From: an uncultured Bacteroidales bacterium
GTDB lineage: Bacteria; Bacteroidota; Bacteroidia; Bacteroidales; Muribaculaceae
Length of the DNA: 34,595 nt
Direction of reading: 5' to 3'
NCBI GenBank assembly: GCA_902787185.1
Contig: CADAFP010000032.1
Span: 1 to 34,595 of the forward strand
Shown here: piece after piece, positions 1 through 8,698 of the stretch
Layout: every line of letters starts with the position of its first letter
Numbering within the stretch: position 1 is the stretch's first letter
Translations under genes and position numbers: made by a program
The notes under the pieces: model-generated
Database searches by the model: none
What the model was told of the DNA's origin: nothing
The model's input: the letters and a program-made list of their open reading frames with translations, nothing else

Positions 1-14
1 CGTGAGCGCTCACG
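1..14. repeat. 14-nt perfect palindrome
   Basis: CGTGAGCGCTCACG equals its own reverse complement. It sits at the edge of the window, so its context is incomplete. It may be part of a hairpin or a dyad operator; no function can be assigned. Confidence 0.5.
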
Positions 15-36
15 GCCAAGGACAACACAAGACACA

Positions 37-69
37 GCGACGCGCCCTTCGTCAAGGAGGGCGCGCCGC
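37..69. terminator. GC-rich stem-loop downstream of the DUF3667 gene
   Basis: The arms GCG-A-CGCGCCC (37-47) and GGGCGCG-C-CGC (59-69) pair as a 10-bp stem with one internal A-C mismatch around an 11-nt loop. It lies just past the stop of the reverse-strand DUF3667 gene. There is no clean T-tract on either side, so intrinsic terminator activity is likely but not certain. Confidence 0.5.
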
Positions 70-93
70 TTGTTATTATTCCATCTAACGTGA

Positions 94-1200
94 TTAGCTA
101 TTGCCCATAACTATCTCAATTAAACCCTTGAAAAGAATTTTGATAGTGTTGAAAAACCTAAAATTGTTGTTTGCATCGGTCAGGATAATCATCACGGCTA
201 AAACTGCAACCAAAAGAATGATGTGTTTACGCCCCTTTATGCCCCGTTTCCACACCCCGCGATTGATATCATTAACAACAATAAGAAAGATAAAGCCCAA
301 GGCGGTCATCCCGATGATTTTGGCACCGATGGTTGCCCAATTGACATTTACACCATTCATCACTCTGTAGGCAGAAACCAGGAAGAATAATGCGAAAAAG
401 ATGAGGATGAATAACATAACAACCATGGCAATGATGCGCCACGATGTGCCCCACCAGCCATAACCGAACAGTTGATGGAAGTCTATCAGTATCACTAAAA
501 GCATGGTTGAGAACATGAATGCCGGCATGATTGCATCAACATCAGAAACTTGCAACAACTTGATTACCAGCGAACCGATAAAAATCCACAAAATGAACTG
601 GACGGTCATAAACACCTGGATGAAAAAGCCTTGAGGCAGCGTGTGGCCCGGATAGTCAGGTGCATACCGGAACACGAACCACGCGGGAACAATCAGCGAA
701 GAGAATGTGGCCAAGAATGCCCACTCGTAATGCTGAAAGAGCCAGTTTCCTATCGTTTCCAAGTAATAAAGCGCGCCGGTCTCGGTACTTGCCTCAGACC
801 CTGTATCAGCCACGTCACCCCAGAATTCCGGAAAAAACCAATCTCCAACGAAAAAGAGAACTAAAGCTACAATCACCAGCATCTTGACCGGCGGAAAACT
901 CACTTGACGCTTGCCACTGATGTAATCGCGAATCAGATAACCCGGGCGCCACAACAGTTGCCACAACGTGTAGGGCAACGAGCGGCTGCCCACGCCCCAC
1001 ATGTCCAAGATGCCCTGCCACACGCTGTGCCACGAGATGGGGCCAGATACCGCCTTCTGGCCACAACGGGGGCAGTAATTATTATCGCTCTCGGCTCCAC
1101 AGTTGCGACACACATGATGTTTATGGGCGTCGTGATACACTAACGGCTGTTGCTGCCACTGACGAAAGCGCTGATATTTTTCTTTTAAACTTCCCTTCAT
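94..1200 (-). CDS. DUF3667 family membrane protein with N-terminal zinc ribbon
   Basis: This 368-residue protein starts with a short basic stretch and then a zinc-ribbon-like motif, C31-x2-C34 and C43-x2-C46. A conserved-looking block around WRPGYLIRDYISGKRQVSFPP follows, and then about five hydrophobic membrane segments to the C-terminus. This order is characteristic of the Bacteroidetes family DUF3667, whose function is not known. The start codon overlaps the stop of the upstream reverse-strand gene by 4 nt (ATGA), so the two are probably translationally coupled in one operon. I recognise the family with good confidence, but its biochemical role cannot be stated. Confidence 0.85.
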   Translation of the reverse strand: MKGSLKEKYQRFRQWQQQPLVYHDAHKHHVCRNCGAESDNNYCPRCGQKAVSGPISWHSVWQGILDMWGVGSRSLPYTLWQLLWRPGYLIRDYISGKRQVSFPPVKMLVIVALVLFFVGDWFFPEFWGDVADTGSEASTETGALYYLETIGNWLFQHYEWAFLATFSSLIVPAWFVFRYAPDYPGHTLPQGFFIQVFMTVQFILWIFIGSLVIKLLQVSDVDAIMPAFMFSTMLLVILIDFHQLFGYGWWGTSWRIIAMVVMLFILIFFALFFLVSAYRVMNGVNVNWATIGAKIIGMTALGFIFLIVVNDINRGVWKRGIKGRKHIILLVAVLAVMIILTDANNNFRFFNTIKILFKGLIEIVMGNS

Positions 1201-1805
1201 TCAACACGGATGGTGTCGTCCTCGACAACGGGTTGAGGAGCGACAGGTTGAGACGGCTGGACGGTGGCGCGACGCACACGTCGCTCGGCCAGATATTCCT
1301 GCAGGCTGGTAAAGTTGAACAACAGCAGGCAGATGCCCGTGACAAGCACCACTGTGGAAACGCTCGAGCGCAATGCCGGCAACGCCAGCGACAGAATGCC
1401 ACACAGGATTACCATGATTGGGGCTATGTGATACCAGCCCTTGATTTTCAGGCTCTTGCTTGACAGCATCAGGTAAATGACGTGGAACAGTCCCAATACC
1501 AGCAGCAAGACACCCAGCAGCAGCTGCAGGATGCCATCGAACAAATGCGCCTTGATGATCATCACCAAGCCAAAACACAGTCCACCCACCGCGGGCAGCA
1601 CACCCAGGTAGTCAGTGCTGGTGCGGGCATCGGAATGGCGCACAGCCACCATGATGAGGTAAACCACAGCTGGCAACATGAACAATGCTCCCATCACGCG
1701 GCACCCCCACTCCAAGATGTTGGGGACTCCATGAAAGATGATGAGAATGATGCCTGCCAGCAGCAAAATCACGTTAGTAAGGAGGTTCAAACTGACTTTT
1801 CTCAT
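1197..1805 (-). CDS. DUF308/HdeD-like integral membrane protein
   Basis: This 202-residue protein has six hydrophobic helices spread from residue 8 to about 165, followed by a short polar tail ending in acidic residues (VEDDTIRVE). Paired short helices with glycine-rich turns resemble the DUF308 (HdeD) superfamily; this is a shape-based call, not a motif match. It is the first gene of a two-gene operon with the DUF3667 gene, overlapping it by 4 nt. A Bacteroidetes-type promoter lies about 45 nt upstream. Function is unknown, possibly envelope stress or membrane homeostasis by analogy with HdeD. Confidence 0.75.
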   Translation of the reverse strand: MRKVSLNLLTNVILLLAGIILIIFHGVPNILEWGCRVMGALFMLPAVVYLIMVAVRHSDARTSTDYLGVLPAVGGLCFGLVMIIKAHLFDGILQLLLGVLLLVLGLFHVIYLMLSSKSLKIKGWYHIAPIMVILCGILSLALPALRSSVSTVVLVTGICLLLFNFTSLQEYLAERRVRRATVQPSQPVAPQPVVEDDTIRVE

Positions 1806-1848
1806 TATTTTCTGTAAGGTTAAATATCACTTGTTAATAATTTTTTCA

Positions 1849-1879
1849 CAAAAATATGATAAAAACGTCTATCTTCAAA
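1849..1879 (-). promoter_or_regulatory. Bacteroidetes sigma-ABfr-type promoter for the DUF308/DUF3667 operon
   Basis: On the reverse strand TATTTTTG (complement of 1849-1856) matches the -7 consensus TAnnTTTG. TTTG (complement of 1876-1879) lies 19 nt upstream, as expected for the -33 element. The predicted start is around 1842, giving a leader of roughly 40 nt. Confidence 0.65.
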
Positions 1880-1899
1880 AAATATTCCTCAAAAAGTTG

Positions 1900-1907
1900 T
1901 ATCTTTG
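1900..1907 (+). promoter_or_regulatory. -7 promoter element of the lipid kinase gene
   Basis: TATCTTTG matches TAnnTTTG. No clear TTTG is visible 20 nt upstream. Transcription would begin about 1912-1914, leaving almost no leader before the ATG at 1917. This favours ATG 1917 over the in-frame GTG at 1911. Confidence 0.55.
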
Positions 1908-1916
1908 TGAGTGAAT

Positions 1917-2819
1917 ATGGAAAAACGCAGGCACATACTCGCCATCATTAACCCTGTGTCGGGAACCGGCAACAAGGATAAGATACCTCGCCTGATAGAT
2001 ACCGTAGTTGACCATGAAATCAATGAGGTGAGCATCATTGCGACAGAGTATGCCGGCCATGCCCGCGAAATCGCGGCCCAAGCGGTGAACGACGGCATCG
2101 ATGTCGTTGTCGCCATTGGCGGTGACGGCACCGTCAACGAGGTGGGTAGCGCTGTGGCTGGCACCGACACCGCGCTGGCCATAGTGCCCAGCGGCTCGGG
2201 CAACGGGCTGGCACGCCACCTGCGCATCTCGATGAACGCCAGCCGCGCCCTGCAGGTGCTCAATAACGGCGTCATCGGCAAGTTTGATTACTGCACGGTC
2301 AACGGCCAGCCCTTCTTCTGCACTTGCGGTATGGGCTTTGACGCGGCAGTGAGTTACAAGTTCTCTAACGAGGGCACCCGTGGCTTCATCACCTATATCA
2401 AGACCACGTTGACCGAATTTTTCAAGTATAAAGCCCAAGACTACATCATCGACATCGACGGTGTGCAAATGGAGGAGCGCGCGTTTGTCATCGCGTGCTG
2501 CAACGCGGCACAATATGGCAACAACGCCTATATCGCACCACGCGCCACCATGCAGGACGGCCTCATTGACGTGACGGTGATGCACGGCTTCAGCCTGGTC
2601 GAGAGTCCGCTGGTCGGCGCCCGCCTGTTTTTCCGTTCCCTGGACAAGGACCGCCATGTGAGCATCTACCGGGGCAAGCAGGTGGTCATCAAGCGCAAGG
2701 CCGATGATGTCATGCACATCGACGGCGACCCAGTCATGATGCCTGCCCGACTGGAGATTGAGAACGTCAGCGCGGGCATCCGCATCCTGGTACCCCCCAC
2801 ACTACCCGATGACGTGTGA
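1917..2819 (+). CDS. YegS/DgkB-type diacylglycerol/lipid kinase family protein
   Basis: The protein is about 300 residues, the usual length for this family. Its N-terminal catalytic domain carries the nucleotide-binding motif GGDGTVNEV (about residues 68-76) and, further on, PSGSGNGLARHL, both hallmarks of the DAGK_cat fold. The C-terminal half is a beta-rich domain with a typical acidic HIDGDPV segment. Family members phosphorylate diacylglycerol or related lipids at the inner membrane face, or act on sphingoid bases; the actual substrate cannot be read from sequence. Bacteroidales make sphingolipids, so a sphingoid substrate is conceivable but is inference. An in-frame GTG at 1911 is an alternative start. 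Confidence 0.9.
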   Translation: MEKRRHILAIINPVSGTGNKDKIPRLIDTVVDHEINEVSIIATEYAGHAREIAAQAVNDGIDVVVAIGGDGTVNEVGSAVAGTDTALAIVPSGSGNGLARHLRISMNASRALQVLNNGVIGKFDYCTVNGQPFFCTCGMGFDAAVSYKFSNEGTRGFITYIKTTLTEFFKYKAQDYIIDIDGVQMEERAFVIACCNAAQYGNNAYIAPRATMQDGLIDVTVMHGFSLVESPLVGARLFFRSLDKDRHVSIYRGKQVVIKRKADDVMHIDGDPVMMPARLEIENVSAGIRILVPPTLPDDV

Positions 2820-2874
2820 TACGGCATGAGAGAAAGAAATTAAAGAAAATACAACCTAATAAATTCAAGGTAAA

Positions 2875-4833
2875 ATGAGTTATCTGAAATTTGATAAAAA
2901 CCTGATGATCAACCTGGAGCAGTCACTGCCCAAGGAGATGTTGCGCACCAACCAGTCGGGGGCCTATCACTGCACCACCATTGTGGGCTGTAACACCCGC
3001 AAGCAGCATGGCCTGCTGGTTATTCCGGTGCCTGAGCTCGACGACAACAATCACGTGCTGTTGTCAACGCTCGACGAGACCGTCATCCAACACGGTGCAC
3101 CGTTCAATCTGGGCCTGCACCGGTACAAGGGCGACACTTACAGCCCCAATGGTCACAAGTACATCCGTGAATATGATTGTGAACGTGTGCCCACGACCAC
3201 TTACCGCGTGGGCGGTGTGATTCTCAAGAAGGAGAAGATCTTCATCACCCACGAGAACCGCATCCTCATCCGCTACACGCTGGTGGACGCCCACTCGGCA
3301 ACGACGCTGCAGTTCAGGCCGTTCCTGGCGTTCCGCAACGCCAACGACCTGTGCGTGGAGAACGCTGTCGCCAGCCGTGAATACCAAGAGGTTTCTAACG
3401 GTATAGCCACCTGCATGTATAACGGTTATCCCACCCTGTATATGCAGTTGAACCACAAGCCCAAATTCGTCTTTGACCCGCACTGGTACAAGAACATCGA
3501 GTACATCAAGGACCAGGAGCGCGGCATCCCCTACAGCGAGGACCTGTACGTGCCCGGCTACTTTGAGGTAGAGATCAAGAAGGGCGAGCCGCTCATCTTC
3601 TCGGCAGGCATCGAGGAGGTCAACACCCGCACCCTCACCAAGATGTATGAGGACGAGATCAAGCCGCGCACGCCGCGCACGAGCTTCTATAACTGCATGA
3701 AGAACAGCGCTAAGCAGTTCTATATCACCAACAAGGAGGGCCATTACCTGCTGGCAGGTTATCCCTGGTTCAAGATCCGTGCCCGCGACGAGTTCATCGC
3801 TCTGCCAGGCTGCACGCTGTCGGTACACCACCGCCAGGACTTCGAGCTGATCATGGACACCGCCCAGCGCGCCCTCAACGACTGGATGCGCGACGGCACG
3901 CTCGACAAGCATCTCGACGGCCTGGAGCTGCCCGACATACCCTTGTGGGCCATCTGGGCGGTACAACGCTATGCCCATGACCTGAACGTCGAGGCCGCCC
4001 GTGAGCGCTACGGCAAGCTGGTCAAGGACCTCATCAACTTCATCACCGACGGTCACCATCCCAACCTCAAGCTGGAGGAGAACGGCCTGTTGACCACCGA
4101 CGGCACCAAGCGTCCCGTCTCGTGGATGAACAGCACCCACCCCGACGGCACACCGCTTATCCCGCGCACCGGCTATCTGGTTGAATTTAACGCGCTGTGG
4201 TACAACGCCCTTCGCTTTGTCACCGACGAGCTCTTTACCGACCAGGAGGGAGAGAAGGACTTTGTGGAACACTGCAGCAAGATTGCCGAGAAGTGCAAAC
4301 CGGCCTTTATCGAAACCTTCATGACCGACTACGGTTACCTGTACGACTATGTGAACGGCAGCTATACCGACCTGAGTGTACGTCCCAACATGGTCATCGC
4401 CGCAGGTCTTGACTACAGCCCGATGGACCGTCGCCAGCGCAAACGCGTGCTCGACATCGCCACGCGCGAGCTGCTCACGCCCAAGGGATTGCGCACCTTG
4501 AGTCCCAACAGCTACGGCTACATACCCTGGTATCTGGGAACCCCCGAGGAGCGCCAGACCGCTTACTTTGCGGGCAGTGCCCGTCCCTGGCTGATGGACT
4601 TCTACAGCAAAGCCTATATCCGCGTGTTCGGCCTTAACAGCATCTCGTTTATCGAGCGCATGATGATCGGCTTTGAGGACGAGATGAAAGAAGGCTGCAT
4701 CGGCTCGCTGAGCGAACTCTTTGACGGCAACCCGCCCTTTATCGGCCGCGGCGCCGTGAGCTTCGCCCCCAATGTGGGCGGCATCCTGCGCGTGCTGCGC
4801 ACCTTCAAGAACCTGCACATCATTGACGAATAA
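2875..4833 (+). CDS. Glycogen debranching enzyme (amylo-alpha-1,6-glucosidase, GDE_N + GDE_C)
   Basis: This 652-residue protein fits the bacterial glycogen debranching family. An N-terminal beta domain (to about residue 240) contains the NQSGAYHCTTIVGCNTRK-like segment. A C-terminal (alpha/alpha)6 domain contains AGYPWFKIRARDEFIALPG (about 293-311), the family's AGYPWFxxWGRDT-like active-site block, then PRTGYLVEFNALWYNAL and a late SARPWLMDFYSKAY block. It should hydrolyse alpha-1,6 branch points during glycogen breakdown in the cytoplasm. It leads a three-gene cluster with a glycogen synthase 13 nt downstream and a GH57 amylase, a standard Bacteroides/Prevotella arrangement. The ORF is intact, unlike the next two genes. 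Confidence 0.92.
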   Translation: MSYLKFDKNLMINLEQSLPKEMLRTNQSGAYHCTTIVGCNTRKQHGLLVIPVPELDDNNHVLLSTLDETVIQHGAPFNLGLHRYKGDTYSPNGHKYIREYDCERVPTTTYRVGGVILKKEKIFITHENRILIRYTLVDAHSATTLQFRPFLAFRNANDLCVENAVASREYQEVSNGIATCMYNGYPTLYMQLNHKPKFVFDPHWYKNIEYIKDQERGIPYSEDLYVPGYFEVEIKKGEPLIFSAGIEEVNTRTLTKMYEDEIKPRTPRTSFYNCMKNSAKQFYITNKEGHYLLAGYPWFKIRARDEFIALPGCTLSVHHRQDFELIMDTAQRALNDWMRDGTLDKHLDGLELPDIPLWAIWAVQRYAHDLNVEAARERYGKLVKDLINFITDGHHPNLKLEENGLLTTDGTKRPVSWMNSTHPDGTPLIPRTGYLVEFNALWYNALRFVTDELFTDQEGEKDFVEHCSKIAEKCKPAFIETFMTDYGYLYDYVNGSYTDLSVRPNMVIAAGLDYSPMDRRQRKRVLDIATRELLTPKGLRTLSPNSYGYIPWYLGTPEERQTAYFAGSARPWLMDFYSKAYIRVFGLNSISFIERMMIGFEDEMKEGCIGSLSELFDGNPPFIGRGAVSFAPNVGGILRVLRTFKNLHIIDE

Positions 4834-4846
4834 AACCAAAAGAGAT

Positions 4847-6045
4847 ATGAAAGCATTAATGTTTGGTTGGGAATTTCCACCGCACATCCTGGGAGGACTG
4901 GGAACAGCAAGTTATGGACTCACCAAGGGCATGTGGGAAAATGGTGACATGGACATCACCTTTGTCATCCCCAAGCCCTGGGGCGACGAGCCCAAGGAAT
5001 TTGCCCATATCATCGGTGCGAACTGCACCCCGGTGGCCTGGCGCGACGTGAACGGGGACTACGTGCAGAGCCGCATCGGTGATGTGATGGACCCGCAGAT
5101 GTACTACAACCTGCGTGACCACATCTATGGCGACTTTAACTACATGAGTACCAACGACCTGGGATGCATCGAGTTTTCAGGCCGCTACCCCGAGAACCTG
5201 CTCGAGGAAATCAACAATTACAGCATCGTGGCGGGAGTCATTGCCCGCACGGTGGACTGTGACGTCATCCACAGCCACGACTGGCTTACCTACCCTGCCG
5301 GCATCCACGCCAAGCAGGTGACGGGCAAGCCGCTGGTCATTCACGTGCATGCCACCGACTTTGACCGCTCGCGTGGCAACGTCAACCCCACGGTGTTCAG
5401 CATCGAGAAGGACGGCATGAACAACGCCGACCACATCATCACCGTGAGCAACCTGACGCGCCGCACCGTCATCGAGAAATGCTCAACCTGGAGGCCCCTC
5501 CGGGCAAGACGAACAAGGTCATCACCTTCTTGGGCCGCATCACGATGCAGAAGGGTCCTGAGTACTTCGTCGAAGCCGCCGCACAGGTGCTTCACAAGGT
5601 CAACAATGCCCAATTTGTCATGGCAGGCAGTGGCGACATGATGGACAAGATGATACGCCTGGCCGCCAAGCGTGACATCGCTGACCGTTTCCACTTCACC
5701 GGCTTCCTCAAGGGCAAGCAAGTGTATGAGATGCTTGCCGCCAGCGACGTGTATATCATGCCCTCGGTGAGCGAGCCGTTCGGCATCTCGCCGCTCGAGG
5801 CGATGCAGATGGGCGTGCCGTCGATTATCAGCAAGCAGAGCGGTTGCGCCGAGATTCTGGACAACGTCATCAAGATTGACTATTGGGATATCAATGCCAT
5901 GGCCGACGCCATCTACAGCATCATCGAGTATCCCGCTATGTATAACGAGTTGCGCGAGCAGGGCCTTGCCGAGGTTAACCAGATCACCTGGGACAAGGCA
6001 GGCGCCAAGGTGATAGACATCTACCGACGCTTAATCAACCGTTAG
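4847..6045 (+). pseudogene. Glycogen/starch synthase (GT-B fold), broken by an internal out-of-frame deletion
   Basis: The N-terminal part starts at ATG 4847 with MKALMFGWEFPPHILGGLG, the ADP-glucose synthase GGLG loop, and continues through HSHDWLTYPAG to NLTRRTVIEK. There the frame changes at about 5477-5480. The second frame resumes at about 5479 with LNLEAPPGKTNKVITFLGR and runs through EPFGISPLE (the E-x7-E motif) to a normal end at 6045. The joined product would be about 399 residues against roughly 420 from memory for relatives. The missing piece is the linker that normally carries a y/t-vhNAV-like segment. The lesion is therefore a loss of about 20-25 codons that is not a multiple of three, not a simple one-base slip. 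Upstream-frame translation ends out of frame at 5641. Natural pseudogene or assembly error are both possible. Confidence 0.82.
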
Positions 6046-6060
6046 CCGATTCACAGACCA

Positions 6061-6114
6061 TCTTGATTATCTAGACCATCTAGAGTTTCTAGACTATCTA
6101 GATTATCTAGAACT
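6061..6114 (+). repeat. Six tandem copies of a degenerate 9-bp unit, TCTAGAnnn
   Basis: Units begin at 6061, 6070, 6079, 6088, 6097 and 6106. The last five have exactly TCTAGA followed by three variable bases; the first is TCTTGATTA. Each TCTAGA is itself palindromic. The array fills the spacer between the synthase stop and the GH57 gene. Confidence 0.85.
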
Positions 6115-6158
6115 GAACAAATAATAAAGAAAACAAACAATAAAACGATAATAGAGAT

Positions 6159-7946
6159 ATGAAAGCGATTTGTTTTTATTTCCAGATTCATCAGCCGTTC
6201 CGCCTGAAGCACTACCGCTTCTTTGACATCGGTAACGACCACTACTATTATGATGACTTTGCCGACGACGACATCATCACGCGCATCGCACAGCGGTCTT
6301 ATCTGCCCGCCAACGAGATGCTGCTCGACATGATTCGTGAGAACGGCAAGAAGTTCAAGGTGGCTTTCTCCATCAGCGGCACCGCATTAGAGCAACTGGA
6401 GCAGTATGTGCCCGAGTTCATCGACTCGATGAAGGAGTTGGCGGCAACAGGGTGCGTCGAGTTCCTCAGCGAGACCTATGCCCACAGCCTGTCGGCCATG
6501 TTTGACCCCGAGGAGTTCACCGCCCAGGTCAAAGCCCATGACGAGAAAATCTACCAGCTCTTCGGCCTGAAGCCCAAGGTGTTCCGCAACACCGAGCTCA
6601 TCTATGACGATGACATCGCTTCGATGGTCTATGCTATGGGATTCAAGGCCGCCATCACCGCCGACGCCAAGCACGTGCTGGGCTGGCGCTCGCCTAACTT
6701 CCTGTACAGTTCGGCTTCGGCACCCAAGCTCAAACTGCTGTTGAAGAACAGTAAGCTGAGTGACGACATCTCGTTCCGCTTCAGCAATCCCGAGTGGGCC
6801 GCCTATCCCCTCACCGCCGACAAGTATATCAACTGGATCAACGAGTTGCCCCAGGAGGAACAACTGGTGAACCTGTTTATGAACTATGACGCCTTCGGCG
6901 AGTTGCAGCCCCGCGAGAGCGGCATCTTTGAGTTCATGAAAGCGCTGCCCCGCTTTGCCGCCGAAAACGACATCCAGTTCTGGACGCCGAGTGAGGTCGT
7001 CTCCAAGTTCAAACCCGTTGCTGAATTGGCAGTGCCCTACCCCATGTCCTGGACCGACGAGGCTCGTGACACCAGCGCATGGCTGGGCAACACCTTGCAG
7101 CAGGAGGCCGTTAAGAAGCTGTACTCCATCGGTGAGCGCGTGCGCTTGTGCTCCGACCGCCGCATCAAGCAGGACTGGAACTATCTGCAAGCCAGCGACC
7201 ACTTCTTCTACATGTCCACCAAGCACAACGACGATGGCTCGGTACATAGCCACTACAGCCCCTATGACTCGCCCTACACTGCGTTCACCAACTATATGAA
7301 CGTGCTGAGCGACTTCATGACGCGTGTTGAGGAGCAGTACCCCACCAGCATCGACAACGAGGAGCTGAACTCGCTGCTGCTGACCATCCGCAACCAGGAG
7401 CAGGAAATCGAGAAACTGCACCGCGAGGTCGAGCTGATGCGCAACAACATCGTCAAGGACACCACCGGCGACTTCCCCATCGATGTGGAAGACATGCCTG
7501 CAGAGGCTCCGGTTATCGAGGCTCCTAAGCCTGAGGAGAAGCCGGCCCCCAAGAAAAAGGCGCCTGCTAAAAAGCCCGCGGCCAATGCAATAACAAGAAC
7601 CGTGGCAATAGGTCAAGTCCTGTTGTCACGGTTCCTTGTGTTATGCTGTTTCGTGATGCCGTCAATCGGGATTGGTGGGATTGAGGTAGTCACGCAGGGT
7701 CTCGACATAGTTCTCAAAGGCCTTGAGGCCTTCGGGGGTGATGCGGCACAGGGTGCAGGGGCGCTTGCCCTTGAACGTCTTTTCCACCGTGATATAGCCG
7801 GCTGTGGCAAGTTTGTCAAGTTGCACGCTCAGGTTTCCCGCCGTGGCGCCGGTCTGCTCCTTAATGAAGGGGAACTCGGCCGACTCGGCACCGATGAGCA
7901 GCGACATCACCGCCAACCGCAACTCGCTGTGCAACAATGGGTCTAA
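6159..7946 (+). CDS. GH57 family alpha-amylase with coiled-coil tail; annotated stop probably lost
   Basis: The first roughly 400 residues form a GH57 glycosidase: HQP at residues 11-13, the predicted nucleophile E146 in VFRNTELIYDDD, and the predicted acid/base D244 in FMNYDAFGE. A coiled-coil stretch (about 408-436) and a Pro/Lys/Ala-rich tail (to about 476) follow, as in Bacteroidales homologues. It likely hydrolyses or transfers alpha-1,4 glucan and belongs with the debranching enzyme and synthase. After about residue 477 the sequence loses amylase character and runs for about 118 codons across the whole reverse-strand regulator gene. An out-of-frame TAA at 7591-7593 lies exactly where the Lys/Ala tail should end, which suggests a small indel destroyed the native stop. 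The native product is probably about 478 residues. Confidence 0.88.
   Translation: MKAICFYFQIHQPFRLKHYRFFDIGNDHYYYDDFADDDIITRIAQRSYLPANEMLLDMIRENGKKFKVAFSISGTALEQLEQYVPEFIDSMKELAATGCVEFLSETYAHSLSAMFDPEEFTAQVKAHDEKIYQLFGLKPKVFRNTELIYDDDIASMVYAMGFKAAITADAKHVLGWRSPNFLYSSASAPKLKLLLKNSKLSDDISFRFSNPEWAAYPLTADKYINWINELPQEEQLVNLFMNYDAFGELQPRESGIFEFMKALPRFAAENDIQFWTPSEVVSKFKPVAELAVPYPMSWTDEARDTSAWLGNTLQQEAVKKLYSIGERVRLCSDRRIKQDWNYLQASDHFFYMSTKHNDDGSVHSHYSPYDSPYTAFTNYMNVLSDFMTRVEEQYPTSIDNEELNSLLLTIRNQEQEIEKLHREVELMRNNIVKDTTGDFPIDVEDMPAEAPVIEAPKPEEKPAPKKKAPAKKPAANAITRTVAIGQVLLSRFLVLCCFVMPSIGIGGIEVVTQGLDIVLKGLEAFGGDAAQGAGALALERLFHRDIAGCGKFVKLHAQVSRRGAGLLLNEGELGRLGTDEQRHHRQPQLAVQQWV
7594..7638. terminator. 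Stem-loop between convergent GH57 and regulator genes
   Basis: The arm starting CAAGAACCGTGGCAATAGG pairs with CCTGTTGTCACGGTTCCTTG, with one bulge and a few wobble pairs, around a 6-nt loop. It lies just after the out-of-frame TAA at 7591 and before the stop of the reverse gene, the normal place for a bidirectional terminator. No strong T-tract follows on the plus strand. Confidence 0.5.
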
Positions 7947-7958
7947 TGGCTTAAACAT
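7662..7958 (-). CDS. Winged-helix DNA-binding transcriptional regulator (HTH_34-like)
   Basis: This intact 98-residue protein is a single winged helix-turn-helix domain. LRLAVMSLLIGAESAEFPFI is followed by the recognition region TGATAGNLSVQLDKLATAGYI and the wing VEKTFKGKRPCTLCRITPEG. This pattern is typical of small MarR/ArsR/PadR-related regulators of the HTH_34 type. It is 6 nt downstream of a membrane-protein gene and almost certainly co-transcribed with it, a common pairing in Bacteroidetes. The entire gene is overlapped on the opposite strand by the abnormal 3' extension of the GH57 reading frame. Confidence 0.88.
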   Translation of the reverse strand: MFKPLDPLLHSELRLAVMSLLIGAESAEFPFIKEQTGATAGNLSVQLDKLATAGYITVEKTFKGKRPCTLCRITPEGLKAFENYVETLRDYLNPTNPD

Positions 7959-7964
7959 GGCAAC

Positions 7965-8588
7965 TTACTTTTTGCTTTGGAAATGAATGATAAGGCCCGG
8001 AATGATGAGGCCGATTACCGCCACAGCAGCCATCACATACATCTGCTGTGCAGGAAAATACAGGGCGGCAAAGAAACCTCCTAAACCTGCCACCACACCG
8101 CAAATCTGGATAGGGCGGTTCTTGAGGACAAGGCCCATAATCGTTGATGCGATACCAAAGCACAACGTGATGATGCTGGTGATGAAATTAAAGATGTGGA
8201 CATCAGGAAGCCTGCAAGCATCAGAAAGCACGCCGCTACCGATGAGACCAAGCAACAAACCGATGCCGCCACAAAAGATGCCGAACGTGCTCCACACATG
8301 TCCGATGGTCTTACCGACGAAGGTCGTGGGGACCGACTCATTCTTCCTGTCGATGACACGATTTCCGATATAGCCGACCAGCCACATCACACCCCACAGG
8401 ACATGCCACACAGGTCCGCCGTGGTTTTTCCACAAATACTCAATCAACAATGCGAATACCACCACACAAATGCCCCACCACATCAGCGGCAGGCCGGCGC
8501 TCTTGGCAATCGTGCGCTGGCTGCGCTCGATTGATTCGCGGATGATTTCCAGACTGCGCTCGGCAGTCAAATTGCTATTCTGTTCCAT
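7965..8588 (-). CDS. Integral membrane protein of unknown function, paired with winged-helix regulator
   Basis: This 207-residue protein has a charged N-terminal segment with an ERSLEIIRESIERSQRTIAKS amphipathic helix, then about five hydrophobic helices (roughly 33-50, 58-75, 97-118, 133-150 and 162-200) and a short basic end (HFQSKK). I do not recognise a named family. Its small HTH partner follows after 6 nt, which suggests the pair is a self-regulating membrane module. A good promoter lies about 110 nt upstream, leaving a leader of roughly 100 nt that includes a GC-rich patch (8638-8665). Confidence 0.8.
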   Translation of the reverse strand: MEQNSNLTAERSLEIIRESIERSQRTIAKSAGLPLMWWGICVVVFALLIEYLWKNHGGPVWHVLWGVMWLVGYIGNRVIDRKNESVPTTFVGKTIGHVWSTFGIFCGGIGLLLGLIGSGVLSDACRLPDVHIFNFITSIITLCFGIASTIMGLVLKNRPIQICGVVAGLGGFFAALYFPAQQMYVMAAVAVIGLIIPGLIIHFQSKK

Positions 8589-8698
8589 GATTTCTACTTG
8601 AATTTTTGAATTAAACGATGGTTAAAAATGCTCTTGCGGCGCGCCCCTCGCCCCTGCAGAAGGTTCGGCTTGCACCAGTTGTGTTTCGAATCACGATG

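Noticed and set aside
2820-2874. Promoter for the glycogen cluster in the spacer after the lipid kinase
   Set aside because: The 55-nt spacer is AT-rich, but I found no TAnnTTTG element with a matching -33; it may be transcribed from the kinase promoter.
3064-4887. 607-residue reverse-strand ORF across the debranching enzyme gene
   Set aside because: It is an antisense shadow of a well-supported plus-strand gene, with low-complexity Val/Ala/His/Asp composition and no motif. The same applies to long reverse ORFs at 22369-23925, 13216-14571, 10006-11088 and 6387-7616.
5440-5560. Programmed ribosomal frameshift in glycogen synthase
   Set aside because: No slippery heptamer is visible at the junction, and residues are missing as well as the frame being changed, which a frameshift event cannot restore.
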